The notes under the pieces: generated by a model | The model's input: the letters and a program-made list of their open reading frames with translations, nothing else | The model's database searches: none | Told to the model about the DNA's origin: nothing | Made by a program: the position numbers and the translations under genes | Assembly (NCBI RefSeq): GCF_003589595.1 | Contig: NW_020654810.1 | Coordinates: 12,882,638-12,946,637, forward strand | DNA from: Hyposmocoma kahamanoa | Lineage: Eukaryota; Arthropoda; Insecta; Lepidoptera; Cosmopterigidae | Length of the DNA stretch: 64,000 bases | Direction: 5' to 3' | Part shown: piece after piece, positions 1-10,500 of the stretch | Numbering within the stretch: the first letter of the stretch is position 1 | How the letters are laid out: every line of letters begins with the position of its first letter

Positions 1-1
1 C

Positions 2-724
2 AAAACGCAGGCGTGTTTATTTTTCACTAAGCGGAGTCCTTTTGAGCTGACTCCGACTTTTCGTGATATATCCATACCGATAACCGACCGTCTCCAGCTA
101 ATTGGAATTCACCTGTCGTCCAATCTGAACTTCAGCAGATACATGGAATCCATGGCCAAAAATGCAGTCAGGAAGCTTGGGATCCTTTCCAGGGTGAGGC
201 GTTACTTCACACCGGGACAGTTGCTTCAGCTGTATCAAGCACAAGTCCGGTCACGTATGGAGTACTACCGCCACCTTTGGGATGGCTCTGCTACATACCA
301 ACTGGACACCTTAGATTTAATTGACAAGCATGCCAATAGGCTTATAGGTGACTCGGAATTAGTAGAGGCGAAGCTGTAGAGCCTTGAACACATCCGTAAA
401 GTTGCCTACTTATCGGTATTTTGCAGAATATATCACGGAGAGTGTGCTATGGAATTACACGATTTAATTCCGCCTTCCCCTTTCCATCATCTGGGGACTA
501 GGCGTAGGCTTGGCTTCCACCCCTATGTTGTGGATATTCCAAAGATTCGCACGAAACGTTACGCTTCCACATTTATATGGCGAACGGCTATGGAGTGGAA
601 TTCCCTACCTGCAGACTTGTTTCCTGAACGTTACAACTTGGACCTTTTCAAGGCGAGAGTGAATAGGCATTATTTAGGTGTGCATGTTCCATCGTCGACC
701 TCATCCTCACTTTCCATCAGGTGA
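2..724 (+). pseudogene. non-LTR retrotransposon reverse transcriptase, C-terminal remnant
   Basis: One reading frame runs from the window edge to the stop at 722-724, broken only by an in-frame TAG at 377-379. The translation has features of the region after the polymerase core in insect CR1/Jockey-type elements: LGILSRVRRYFTPGQ, a MEYYRHLWDGSA block, a short GECAMELHDLIP block after the stop, and the ending WRTAMEWNSLPADLFPERYN. The catalytic core is off the left edge. With the internal stop it is a dead copy. Clade assignment is by recall of similar lepidopteran proteins. Confidence 0.8.
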
Positions 725-962
725 GTTGGAGGTCTAATTAGAACACACACTTACATTAGAATAAAAAAAATAATTCAATCGATGATCTCGCCAATGTCAA
801 GTTAAGGAAAACATGCGTTTTTTACTCAAAATTTGTGAAATTTGTGTGTGAATTTCGATAGAATTACCTGAGAGGAGTATCTACAACAACAAACAACACA
901 CATAGACTATAACAGAAAGAAATTGTTATTTTTAGTAGCCTTGTGTCTTTCACTTTAAATTA

Positions 963-1394
963 GTTCATAGGAAGACCAGGGTAACAGACTGGGCCATGGA
1001 GGTGTATAGTACCAAAACTATAATAGAGAAACTATGCGAACTTATGTCACGGTTTGGTTTAATAAAAGCCATTTGTTCAGATAACAGGACTTCATTTGTT
1101 TCTCAAGAATTTGAAAAGTTTTGTTCGCTAAATGGAATCATACACCTTACTTCACCTACCTACCATCCAGCTAGTAACGGTCAAGCTGAAAGCTACGTGA
1201 AGATAGTCAAGAGAGCTATAAAATCATTTCTGTTGTCAGGGACAAATTTGAGAGACATAAACGTAAAACTGAATTAATTTTTATTTAATTGTAGGAACTC
1301 TATACACTCAACAACAAATCGTTCACCTGCACAAGCTTTCTTCGGCAAAAACTTGAGATGTAGATTAGATTTCGCATCCCTAATTTCCCCGTAG
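963..1394 (+). pseudogene. Gypsy-type LTR retrotransposon integrase fragment
   Basis: The frame encodes part of an rve integrase core. ICSDNRTSF carries the second catalytic Asp and SNGQAESYVK the catalytic Glu. It continues past an in-frame TAA (1275-1277) in the same frame as RNSIHSTTNRSPAQAFFGKN, the usual region after the integrase core in Gypsy elements. The first Asp and all of gag, protease and reverse transcriptase are missing and no LTR is visible, so this is an isolated decayed fragment. Confidence 0.8.
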
Positions 1395-1984
1395 TAAGTA
1401 AATAACAGTGGCAATAACAGTGTAAAAAGAAGTTTAACATCAGTTTGCTATTGGTTTTCGTCATTGACTCGACAACAAGAAGAAGTTACTCTAAGTAAAG
1501 AAAAAGAGTATTTGATTTATAACAATATTTAATTATGTAATGACTATTTTGGCCTGCACAATTGATTACAAGTATTAAATGTTAATACACATAGTTATAC
1601 AAACATAAGTAAAAGTTGGCAAGTTTAAATTAACGCTCCGTTCCCACTTATGACAATAAAGTATCTCATCACGAGCGTTTTATTAGTAAAAGAGTTAATC
1701 TAAACTTGACAGAAACGAAATAAAAATTGCAGTCATGCATTGTGACAAACCAACACACAGGTGTATATTTTATGATAAAAAACATTACCCTGTGCCATAT
1801 TAATCAAATTTGCTGGTAATTTGATCTTCGCTTAAGCTAAACTAAGAACAACCCTCAAACTCAAACAATTATCAAAATAGTTAACTAATATTTGGGTCAA
1901 TCAACTTTTTAATGACACTCGGCTGATCCGAAATTTTATATAAAACATTTTTATAATTAATAAAAAATCTTCATATCGAGTTCT
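1395..1984. other. no gene seen
   Basis: AT-rich sequence with stops in all frames and no recognisable repeat or RNA gene. Confidence 0.6.
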
Positions 1985-2150
1985 TAGGTTTTCGCGATTG
2001 TTACACATAGGAAATGAAACTATTTTTTCGGATTTAAATCGCGTATATTTGTTTTTTCAAACAAACTGACATTTCGGGCCCTTTACAGGTCACATGGTCA
2101 CGGTTGAATGTCAACGAAAAAACAAATATACGCGATTTAAATCCGGAAAA
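1985..2150. repeat. R7 repeat, foldback copy (Penelope-like)
   Basis: Two perfect 30-base inverted arms at 2029-2058 and 2116-2145 flank a loop. The loop reads, on the minus strand, as a short GC hairpin followed by GAAA. Related sequence occurs at 13.5-14.1 kb and 32.6-32.8 kb. The hairpin-GAAA arrangement recalls Penelope-like element termini. That assignment is inference. Confidence 0.5.
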
Positions 2151-2355
2151 AATCTTCAATTTGTTCGTACTGTAAAACGTAAAAAAATCCTAAAAATGTC
2201 TGTTCCATTTTCATCATAGATTTATAGAAAAATTACATAGATTCACAAAGAATCAACAAGGGACAAAACTTCAAATAGTATTCTATAATTGTGACTATTT
2301 TCTTAAAGACTGATCGTACCAATAATTATTTGACTATACATGAAAGAATAATTTA

Positions 2356-2454
2356 AAAAAAAAACCGCTGTTTTTACCAAAAAAAAAACCGCTGTTTTTA
2401 CCAGAACTTTTGACGACCGTATCGTAAGATACGTAAAACGTAAAAAGTTCTGGT
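2356..2454. repeat. short tandem duplication next to a nested hairpin
   Basis: A 22- to 23-base unit containing ACCGCTGTTTTTACC is repeated in tandem (about 2356-2402). It is followed by an inverted repeat with 12-base perfect arms (2400-2411 and 2443-2454) and an inner 6-base hairpin (2418-2423 with 2428-2433). Confidence 0.75.
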
Positions 2455-2568
2455 AAAGTACAGATAGGGAAAATGTAAATTTTTCCTTAATATTGTCAAA
2501 AATAATTAGTTACCGTGAACATAAATCTTAAGACAATCATCAGGATCAGAAACTCGAAGATGGCTACT

Positions 2569-2600
2569 ATAGTAATAATAATATATATATATATATATTT
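2569..2600. repeat. AT-rich microsatellite
   Basis: Runs of AAT followed by an alternating AT tract. Confidence 0.8.
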
Positions 2601-3185
2601 TAAATTTCATACATTCATCACAATGTCGGTAAAAAAAGCTTATTGACCCATTATAATAGGTGTTGAATTCTTTTGCACACATTTGCAAACTTATTGGATA
2701 GGTTTATTATACTTGTAGGAAAAAAACACCATTTCTTTTAATAGGCAAATTAGTTTTGGTGTTATATAGATACAATGTGAACGTCAGAATTATAATTTAA
2801 CATGTCTTATACCATTACTAACAAGTTATTAATTTAGTTTAAGAGAAAACCATATCAGCACATTATCCGTGACTCAAAGAGTGAACATAATGATGACACG
2901 ATAGATTTTTAAGTGAGACGTAAAATGACATTACATTATACATGATTACTATGTTATGTATTTAGGAACGAAGATTACGCTTACAACGTGTTGAAATTGT
3001 GACAAAAAATTAAAAAGCACCAGTTTATTACATTACTGACTGAAATCGCCAAAACTTTAGTAATAAAGTAGAAATGGTTATCTACATCGAAGTGTCGGCA
3101 TGGGAACTTGCATAAAATTGTGTCACTGTATACAAAAATACAAGTTCTACCGAATAAATACTAGTCCAAAGACAAAAGGTCTTAG
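2600..3185. other. no gene seen
   Basis: AT-rich sequence without a supported gene or repeat match elsewhere in the window. Confidence 0.55.
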
Positions 3186-3870
3186 GTGGTTTTCCACCGG
3201 CGAGGCGAGACGAGACGAGGCGAGACGAAAATTTATATAACAAAATTTCAATTCTCTCCTAGCTAATCTTCGGTGGAAATGGTCTGGATTGATGAGGATG
3301 GGCGAGGCGAGAATTGAAGTATTTGTTGATGTAGTATTGAACCGTATTGCTACCTACATAGACTATTGTACTCTGCAACGGAAACACGATTTCTCGCGTG
3401 GGCTCGCGCGATCTCGCGAAGTCATTCAACCCCTAGTTTACCACCTTTAGAGGTCGAATATTTTCTTCAAATTTAAATGGGACCACTTCAAATTTAGAAG
3501 GTACCCTCTTTCCAACAAAAAAAGAACCATCAAAATCGGTTCACAAATGGCGGAGTTATCGCGTAACATACATACAAAAAAAAACATACAGTCGAATTGA
3601 GAACCTTTTTTTGAAGTCAGTTAAAAAAGATGGTTTCACCTGATTCTTCTTCCGTTAACATATACATATAGGACACATTACTTCAACCGCGTATTTATCG
3701 CTAGATGAACTCAACAGCACTAAATCTTTACTATCCACAATCACGCGAACCACCGCGAGCTCGCGCTGGTTCGCGCGAGTTTTTGATAGCAATTTTTGGA
3801 GGAAATAGACCAGCGAGATTTCAATTCTCGTCTCTCCTCGTCTTGTCTCGCCTCGCTGGTAAAAAAGCAC
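3186..3870. mobile_element. terminal-inverted-repeat element rich in GGCGAGAC, with nested R8 repeat
   Basis: The left end (3186-3228) and the reverse complement of the right end (about 3828-3870) agree over roughly 43 bases with a few mismatches. Both contain GCGAGGCGAGAC followed by degenerate GACGAG repeats. No transposase frame lies between the ends, so it is non-autonomous. An R8 copy occupies its interior. A clear target duplication was not found. Confidence 0.6.
3420..3635 (+). repeat. R8 repeat copy
   Basis: Shares blocks with copies at 24.1, 32.9 and 33.2 kb: a left end near AGTCATTCAACCCCTAGTTT, a middle block around TTCCAACAAAAAA and ATCGCGTAACATACATAC, and a right end CGAATTGAGAACC followed by a T run and GAAGTCAGTTAA. 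Class not determined; the pattern is common in lepidopteran genomes. Confidence 0.65.
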
Positions 3871-4369
3871 TTTAATACATGCCTAACTACAGCTATAGGA
3901 ATTCTTAATTTCTAATTTTATTTACAAAACTACAAAACGAGTAACAATTATCAAAAATATCTTAGAACTTGTTAAACAATTGTGATATCTTTGAAATGGC
4001 ATCATATATCATTGTTTGCCATAGGTGATGATAGTAACTCTATTGCTTTACAAAACTTTGGTTTCCTAATGCCGAAAGACATAGTAATCTGTTAAGTCTT
4101 AATGGCCATTTTAATGCTGTAGAACTAATCGAATATTTACAAATAAGGTTAATTTTATTTTGCTTATTACTTCTGGTAGTTTTTTGAGTTATTTTGAGTT
4201 TTTCATAATACCGATTAGTCAGTAATTCGAGTTCACAATGTCTTTGTAAGTTCTTCGCACGTTGTTCATATTTCAATAACAGAATAAAATATGGCAGTAC
4301 GCGTTTGATATTCACTTTTGGGTTTCTTAGCACCTAGTGGAGAATGTCAACGGCCGTGAAAATCTACCG
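3871..4369. other. 3' flank of laccase set B, possible 3' UTR
   Basis: No coding frame is supported. On the minus strand AATAAA hexamers occur at 4154-4159 and 3917-3922, which would give set B transcripts a 3' UTR of roughly 200 to 450 bases. Their use is untested. Confidence 0.35.
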
Positions 4370-4539
4370 TCAATGGTACGGGAAGAATGATGACGGATGC
4401 GTGATAGCTGGTAAGTGGTGACCACATCGGGGGAAGTTTGGAGGAACAGGTGGTAGGTCATGTTCAGTGCCGATGTGAATAATCAAGTTCATTCCTATTA
4501 CTATGTGATATATGAAGTGGCAGTGGAACAGCCAGTATC
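4370..4539 (-). CDS. Lac2: laccase 2 set B terminal exon
   Basis: Starts after ATTTTCAG and completes the Gly codon, then YWLFHCHFIYHIVIGMN, the fourth copper motif with all ligands, DLPPVPPNFPRCG and a tail HPSSFFPYH, ending in TGA at 4370-4372. The C-terminal tail differs from set A. Confidence 0.9.
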
Positions 4540-7500
4540 CTGAAAATAACAATACACATATTATTACCACGATATAATAATAATAATAATAATAATAATA
4601 ACGCACACACTCAACATAGCCCCGCACTAGGGAAACCCTGTGTCGCGGGTGCCATGGACACACATAGACAACCACAAATTACACCCAAACTCACGAGAGA
4701 AATAAATGTAGGCCATACAAATATTTCTCCCGGCCCGGGAATCGAACCTGGGACCTCTGCGTGGCAGTCCGGCATGGTAACCGTTCGGCCACAGAGGCAG
4801 TTTATTATCGTTAACTTTAATACGTCCCAATGCTGGCCACGGGTCTCTTCTAAGCAGAGGATGAGGGCGTCTTTGAAAGTTATGGGAACCTTTATTGATA
4901 CGCTGTTGATGTTTTATCGCGATGTTTTTCTTTAAAATTGAAGTAGGTGATAATGAGTAAATAAACGAATGTCAAAATGGTAATGATTGTTAGTATTGTA
5001 TTAAGAAAGTAATATATAGGTATACGCACCAGGATTGTCAGCTTTTAACCTCAGAACGACGTATCCGTTGTTGGGTACCGCGAGTGTATCTTTGTAAGGA
5101 GGAAGGTTGTACTGCCTTTTCAGTAAGCCTTTTCGATCCAAGTCCAGTGCATGCTTTAAATTGATTTTCTTGATATTTTTGTCAGGCGATCGGCCGATAC
5201 CAATCACATTGTAAGGCCCTCCATGAAGATGGAATGGATGAGAGAGATTCGGGGATTGCACTAGAAGTGTAAGCAATTATGGTTTTAGCACAGTAGATTT
5301 TGCACTAAATACAACTTTAATTCTACTTAAGGCTTAACCTCGTTCAATCAATAAAATGTTCGAAGAGCTAGAGTTAGTCTACTAACAAATAAATTTACGA
5401 ACTTACCTTCATCAACGAGTACAATTTCCACTATAGAGTTGAGAGGTACATCAATCATATGTGTACAACGGCAGTCCGCAGGGCAGTTAGGGGGTCGGTT
5501 GTCACCGTTGCAGAACAATTCTGGGTCCAGTTCATGCATCTGGGATAGAGGGGGTGCTGGCGGAGAACGGTAGGATATCTCATCTACTAAACTGATCACA
5601 TGGTCACCACCAGGCGCGACTGTAAAACATTAAAAAAAATATAATAATTTTCTTACAAATTTTTAAGATCATTTCCCCCTTTTCACTTTCTCTTACCTAA
5701 GAAGTTGTTGTAAGTATTCTCTTTGAAGAGGTCTTTAGGTTTGTAGAAGTGGAATCGGAAGGGCAGAAAGATTTTAACGTCGGGTCTCTCAGCAAGCAAG
5801 GCCTTGTCAACGGGCTTGGCAGATTTGAGATTGCTCACACAGATCGCATCGACGCGGGGTTGGTCGCAGATGGCGTCTAGCGGGTTCATGATCTACGTAG
5901 AAAAGTAAAATAACACTTTGAAGGAATTTGGCTGTAATCATGCAACAATAGGTAACAGAAATAATGATTAGCAAGTATCATAACTTACGGACAGATAAAA
6001 AAGATTTTGAGAAGACTTGGAAACAATTGTTTTTTGTTATTTTTTAAGGACATAATTTAATTTGTGATTGTAAAGATATTTTCACACTCCTACTTAAATA
6101 CAAGAATGTAGAAAGTTTGATAAGAAGCAGTACGTAAACTTATGCCATCGAAGAAACTGTAGAAAATGACACGGAATATATTAATACATTAATACAACTG
6201 TACAGACAAAATATGCATAATAATATACAACCTGTGTCTCCTGGGGTGTCACGTGCATCTACACTTGCATTGGTATCCACATAACAGGTCCCACTAATGG
6301 TCCCACTATAAGTCCATCTAGCTAAAATGTAAACTTTTAACTAAGTGCTAGATACTCTACGTAATTTGGTTGTACGTGCAAGGGTATATTTACAAGTTTA
6401 TAATTGTGTAATCAAGGCGTAACACAGTGAGATGATGATAAAAGCTTTTTCTAAGAATCATGTTAAAGATTTAGAGTAGAAAGAACTTTCGTCAACACAA
6501 TATTGATACATTAAAAATATTTATTAAAATAAAATAAAGCAGCATTTAATATATTTTATTTTATTAAAGAGTATAAAAATTACACTTTTTATTTATAATA
6601 GTTATTATAAAATTGATTAACAATAATTTCCTGCTAAAATCATTGCAGTTAAAGTGGTATACGATATACCATTGGTGGTCTGAGACAGCGCAAATGAGGA
6701 CCTTACTTTGTGAGTATAGAGTCCAAATGTGTACTTACTTTATCATGACACCAACTGTACGTATACCTATAAGATTAATATGTATAAATTATAAATATCG
6801 AATAAATCGTTGATGACGATGTTTCTGTAGACTAGGGTTGCCAATGCGATTTTTAATATTTCGTTTTGATTTTTGGCACAGTTGGCACAGTAACACAACG
6901 TTTATAACTGTGACTTAAGATAATGGTAACATTGCGAATGGTAACATTTATTGCAAACCTATTTAGTTATAGACAGTCTTCACTGATGACAAGAGGTATG
7001 CATTGTATAACCAAAAGAAGTGTATTTACAGTTACATACATACACAGCTGTTGAAGTGTATTATTTACATTCCTACAATTTATATGGTGTGTGACGAGAG
7101 TTGATAACTGGGTTCTTTAGCTTAAGTATCTATATTTATATAGTAGTAAATTTTATGATATATACACGTAATAAATAAAAATCCTTGGTGAAAATTGTAA
7201 TGGCAAGTTGTTAGTTCCAGGTCGGAAATGTTCAATGGAAGGATACCATTAGGAGAAGAATGTCGTTGGTCTAAAAGCCTCAAGAGTAATCACAAGAAAA
7301 CACCCAATATGGCAATAAAATAAAACTAATATCAACACAAGAGAATTGTATCGCTGTTAAATAAAATCACATATCGCCATAACCTCCTGTTGAATCGTTT
7401 CATACTAAGTAACACGACGACGGAAGAACCGAACACTTCGCATCCGTCGTACACATCACACAAAACAAACATAAATTTACACTTAGTTAACATAATTATT

Positions 7501-10500
7501 CAACTGCAGTGATAGTTTGCGCTGAAAACTGTAGGAACCGACTCAAGGGTGCAAGGAAATTGGGGGTAGGTGGTCTCCGCACGTCGGGAAGGTAGGGGGT
7601 ACGGGAGGAAGGTCAGCATGAGTGCCAACTTGGAGCACGAGGTTCATTCCAATGACGATGTGGAAGAGGAAATGACAGTGGAGTAGCCAGAAACCAGGGT
7701 TATTGGCTCGGAAACGGAGAATGACGTATCCGTTGTTGGGCACCGCAATGGTATCCTTCGCTGGGGGCAAGTCTCCCTGTTTAAGATGACGTTGTAGTAG
7801 ACCTCTCCTGTCAAGGTCGAGAGCGTGTTTTAAGTTGATCTTCTTGACGTTCTGATCAGGAGAGCGGCCAATACCGACGACGTTGAAGGCGTATCCGTGC
7901 AAATGGAACGGATGTGATAAGTTTGCAATTTGAACTGAAATTAAAGAACGGGTAATCAGCATTACTAATAATTTGCATTCGCAATGAGTTTATAAGTGTA
8001 GTTTAAAATTCGAGAACTGACTGATCACCAAAGTAACCGTTACTGACGTTATGTGAACACAATACTTTTAGGGTATTTAAAGCTTTAAAACTAACGTTAT
8101 CGTCAAGCAGGTTTCACTTACCTTCATCTACAAGTACAATTTCGACAATAGCGTTCACCGGTATATCAACTTTGTGGGTGCACATACAATTTTGTCCGCA
8201 ATCTGCTGGTCTATTGTCTCCGTTGCAGAATTGCTCAGGGTTGATATCATCGTACTGACTGATCAGGGGGGTAGGAGGAGGCATGTACGAGATCTCATCA
8301 ATCAAACTGATCACGTGGTCTCCAGACGGGGCCACTGTCAAAATAGGTTGAATGAATTTAATAATGTTATGAAGGAATTGTAATGGTGTAGTTTAAAACT
8401 ATAAAATATGAAACGCACTTTCAAAGGTCGAAAATGCTCACCTAGGTATTTGTTGTAAGTGTTAGGTTGGAACAACATCTCTGGTCTGTACACGAAGAAA
8501 CGGAAAGGCAAAAAGATTTTCACATCGGGTCTTTCCTGAAGAATACCAGGGTCAATATTCCTTGCGTTTTTTAGTTGGCTTACGCAAATAGCTTCGTTCC
8601 TTTGGCGGTTACAAATTGCGTCCAATGGATTCATCACCTGTTTAGTTAGTGGGGAGAAAGGTACGTGCAATTACTAATATTACGTGCATACTACACTACA
8701 ATATTGTTTACCTTCCTCTAAATCTAATTACTACTTGTAAATCTATGGTAATAAATCCGAACTGAGTACCAATTGACTATGATTTATTTAAATCATGTTT
8801 CCTATAACTGTTTCATCCGTACGTGCAATATATTTACTAAGCCATCTATTCTACAATTGACACTAAACATATAGTGTACTGAATGGTAAATTATTTACAA
8901 ATACAGACGAATGAGTAATAAGTAATGACCACGCTCTGATTGCGTGTTGTATGTAATTTAATTACATAGGCTGTTTAAAATTATTCTTTACTTCGACACT
9001 GTAGTATTGGTAGATACGATAGTGGTCCTCATAAATGTTTAACTAGTGAGTTCAATGAGGTACCGAGGTTGTCGTGTCAGGCTTTCTGTGCAATATCCGC
9101 CAATTAATAACAAAGTCTTGTGGTTTCGTGCCGTGTTCGAACCTGGACGCAACTAATGCATAAATTGCAGATATTGCTATTACTGCAATTTCGATGGAAA
9201 CATATTTATAAATTTCTACGATACACATTTATGTATCATAGAAATTCTTTACAGTGGTATTAGAATTGGTTTCAACTGCATTTAGCTAAGCTTCATGATT
9301 ATAAATTTTGCATAATTTTACGTGTCCAAAAGTATATGATCGAAACTCAGCTTGTGGTATATAGGTATTGAAAATTTCTACACTTGTCCCTTTATCATGA
9401 TCTATACTGATTAATATAGCCTCGGATCTACCGCCTTATTTACATTAATATGTATAATACAGAAATCTCCATTGTTCGATGTATGTACAGTGCAGCCACT
9501 CACCACGCCCTGAGGTAAACCAACGTCGTAAGTTGGAGGTTGAGACGAGGGCTGATACGGGCCTCTGGCGTAACGGAGGATACCCAATTGCTGGGCCCTC
9601 TTAATACCACATTCGCCAAGGCCTCGTACTTGGATCCAATAAGCACCGGGAATGTTGTTAGCTTCGATAACAAAGTCATAACGTTCGCCTGAAATTCATA
9701 AAGTTTAGAAGTCAAATGTTGTTGAATTTATTTTCATCGTCAGAATTATAGAACACGAAATGTATGACTCCTTACTATAGATATTTTATTCCGAAGGCAA
9801 TAGAAATTTAATGAACATTGAAAAAGGAAGAAGTTGCAACATGTTATTCAATTTATCCGCTTGAGTAGTTGCACTACATAACTGAAGTTAACAATTTTTT
9901 GTTCCGAAATAACTCGCATGAAAATAATGTTGCATACAATCACTGAGGGAGTCTATAATCTATTGATAAGTAATTCAAATGAAATAAGGTAGCAATTATT
10001 GGAAGACAGTGATTAGAATTGGGAAAAGTTAATGCGCTATGGTGAAAACGGTCATTCATTTATATTTTTTATTGTATATTATTTAAATTACCAATAAACT
10101 ACAGCTAACCTGAGAATGATATTATAGTATTGACTTGTACGGGTTCTACTGGTTCACCGTCTGTAGCTATTACAGTTAGATTGTGGCCTTGAAATGTGAC
10201 TTGCGCCGGACATACAGACGCAAACGCGTTGATCATTCTAAATCTGTATCTTCTGCCTGGCGTGATAGTGAACACCTCAAGAGGAGTGTTAGTCATGAAA
10301 CCGGTGTTGGGATCTCTGAACTGTCCTTTTCCATTGATGAGCACAGACTCAGGGTCTTGTCCAGTATTAACGGCGAGGCGACCAGGGTATCTCTCAGCAG
10401 CATCTTCGTGGAGCCAGTCACTGATTAGTATGACATGTGTGGTCAAATCGTAGTCGTACAAGTGGCTGTTAGGGTCCTTGGAAGGAGGTTGACGGACTAC

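Noticed and set aside
4627..4935. Overlapping short frames on both strands
   Set aside because: They translate the R1 SINE in the laccase intron.
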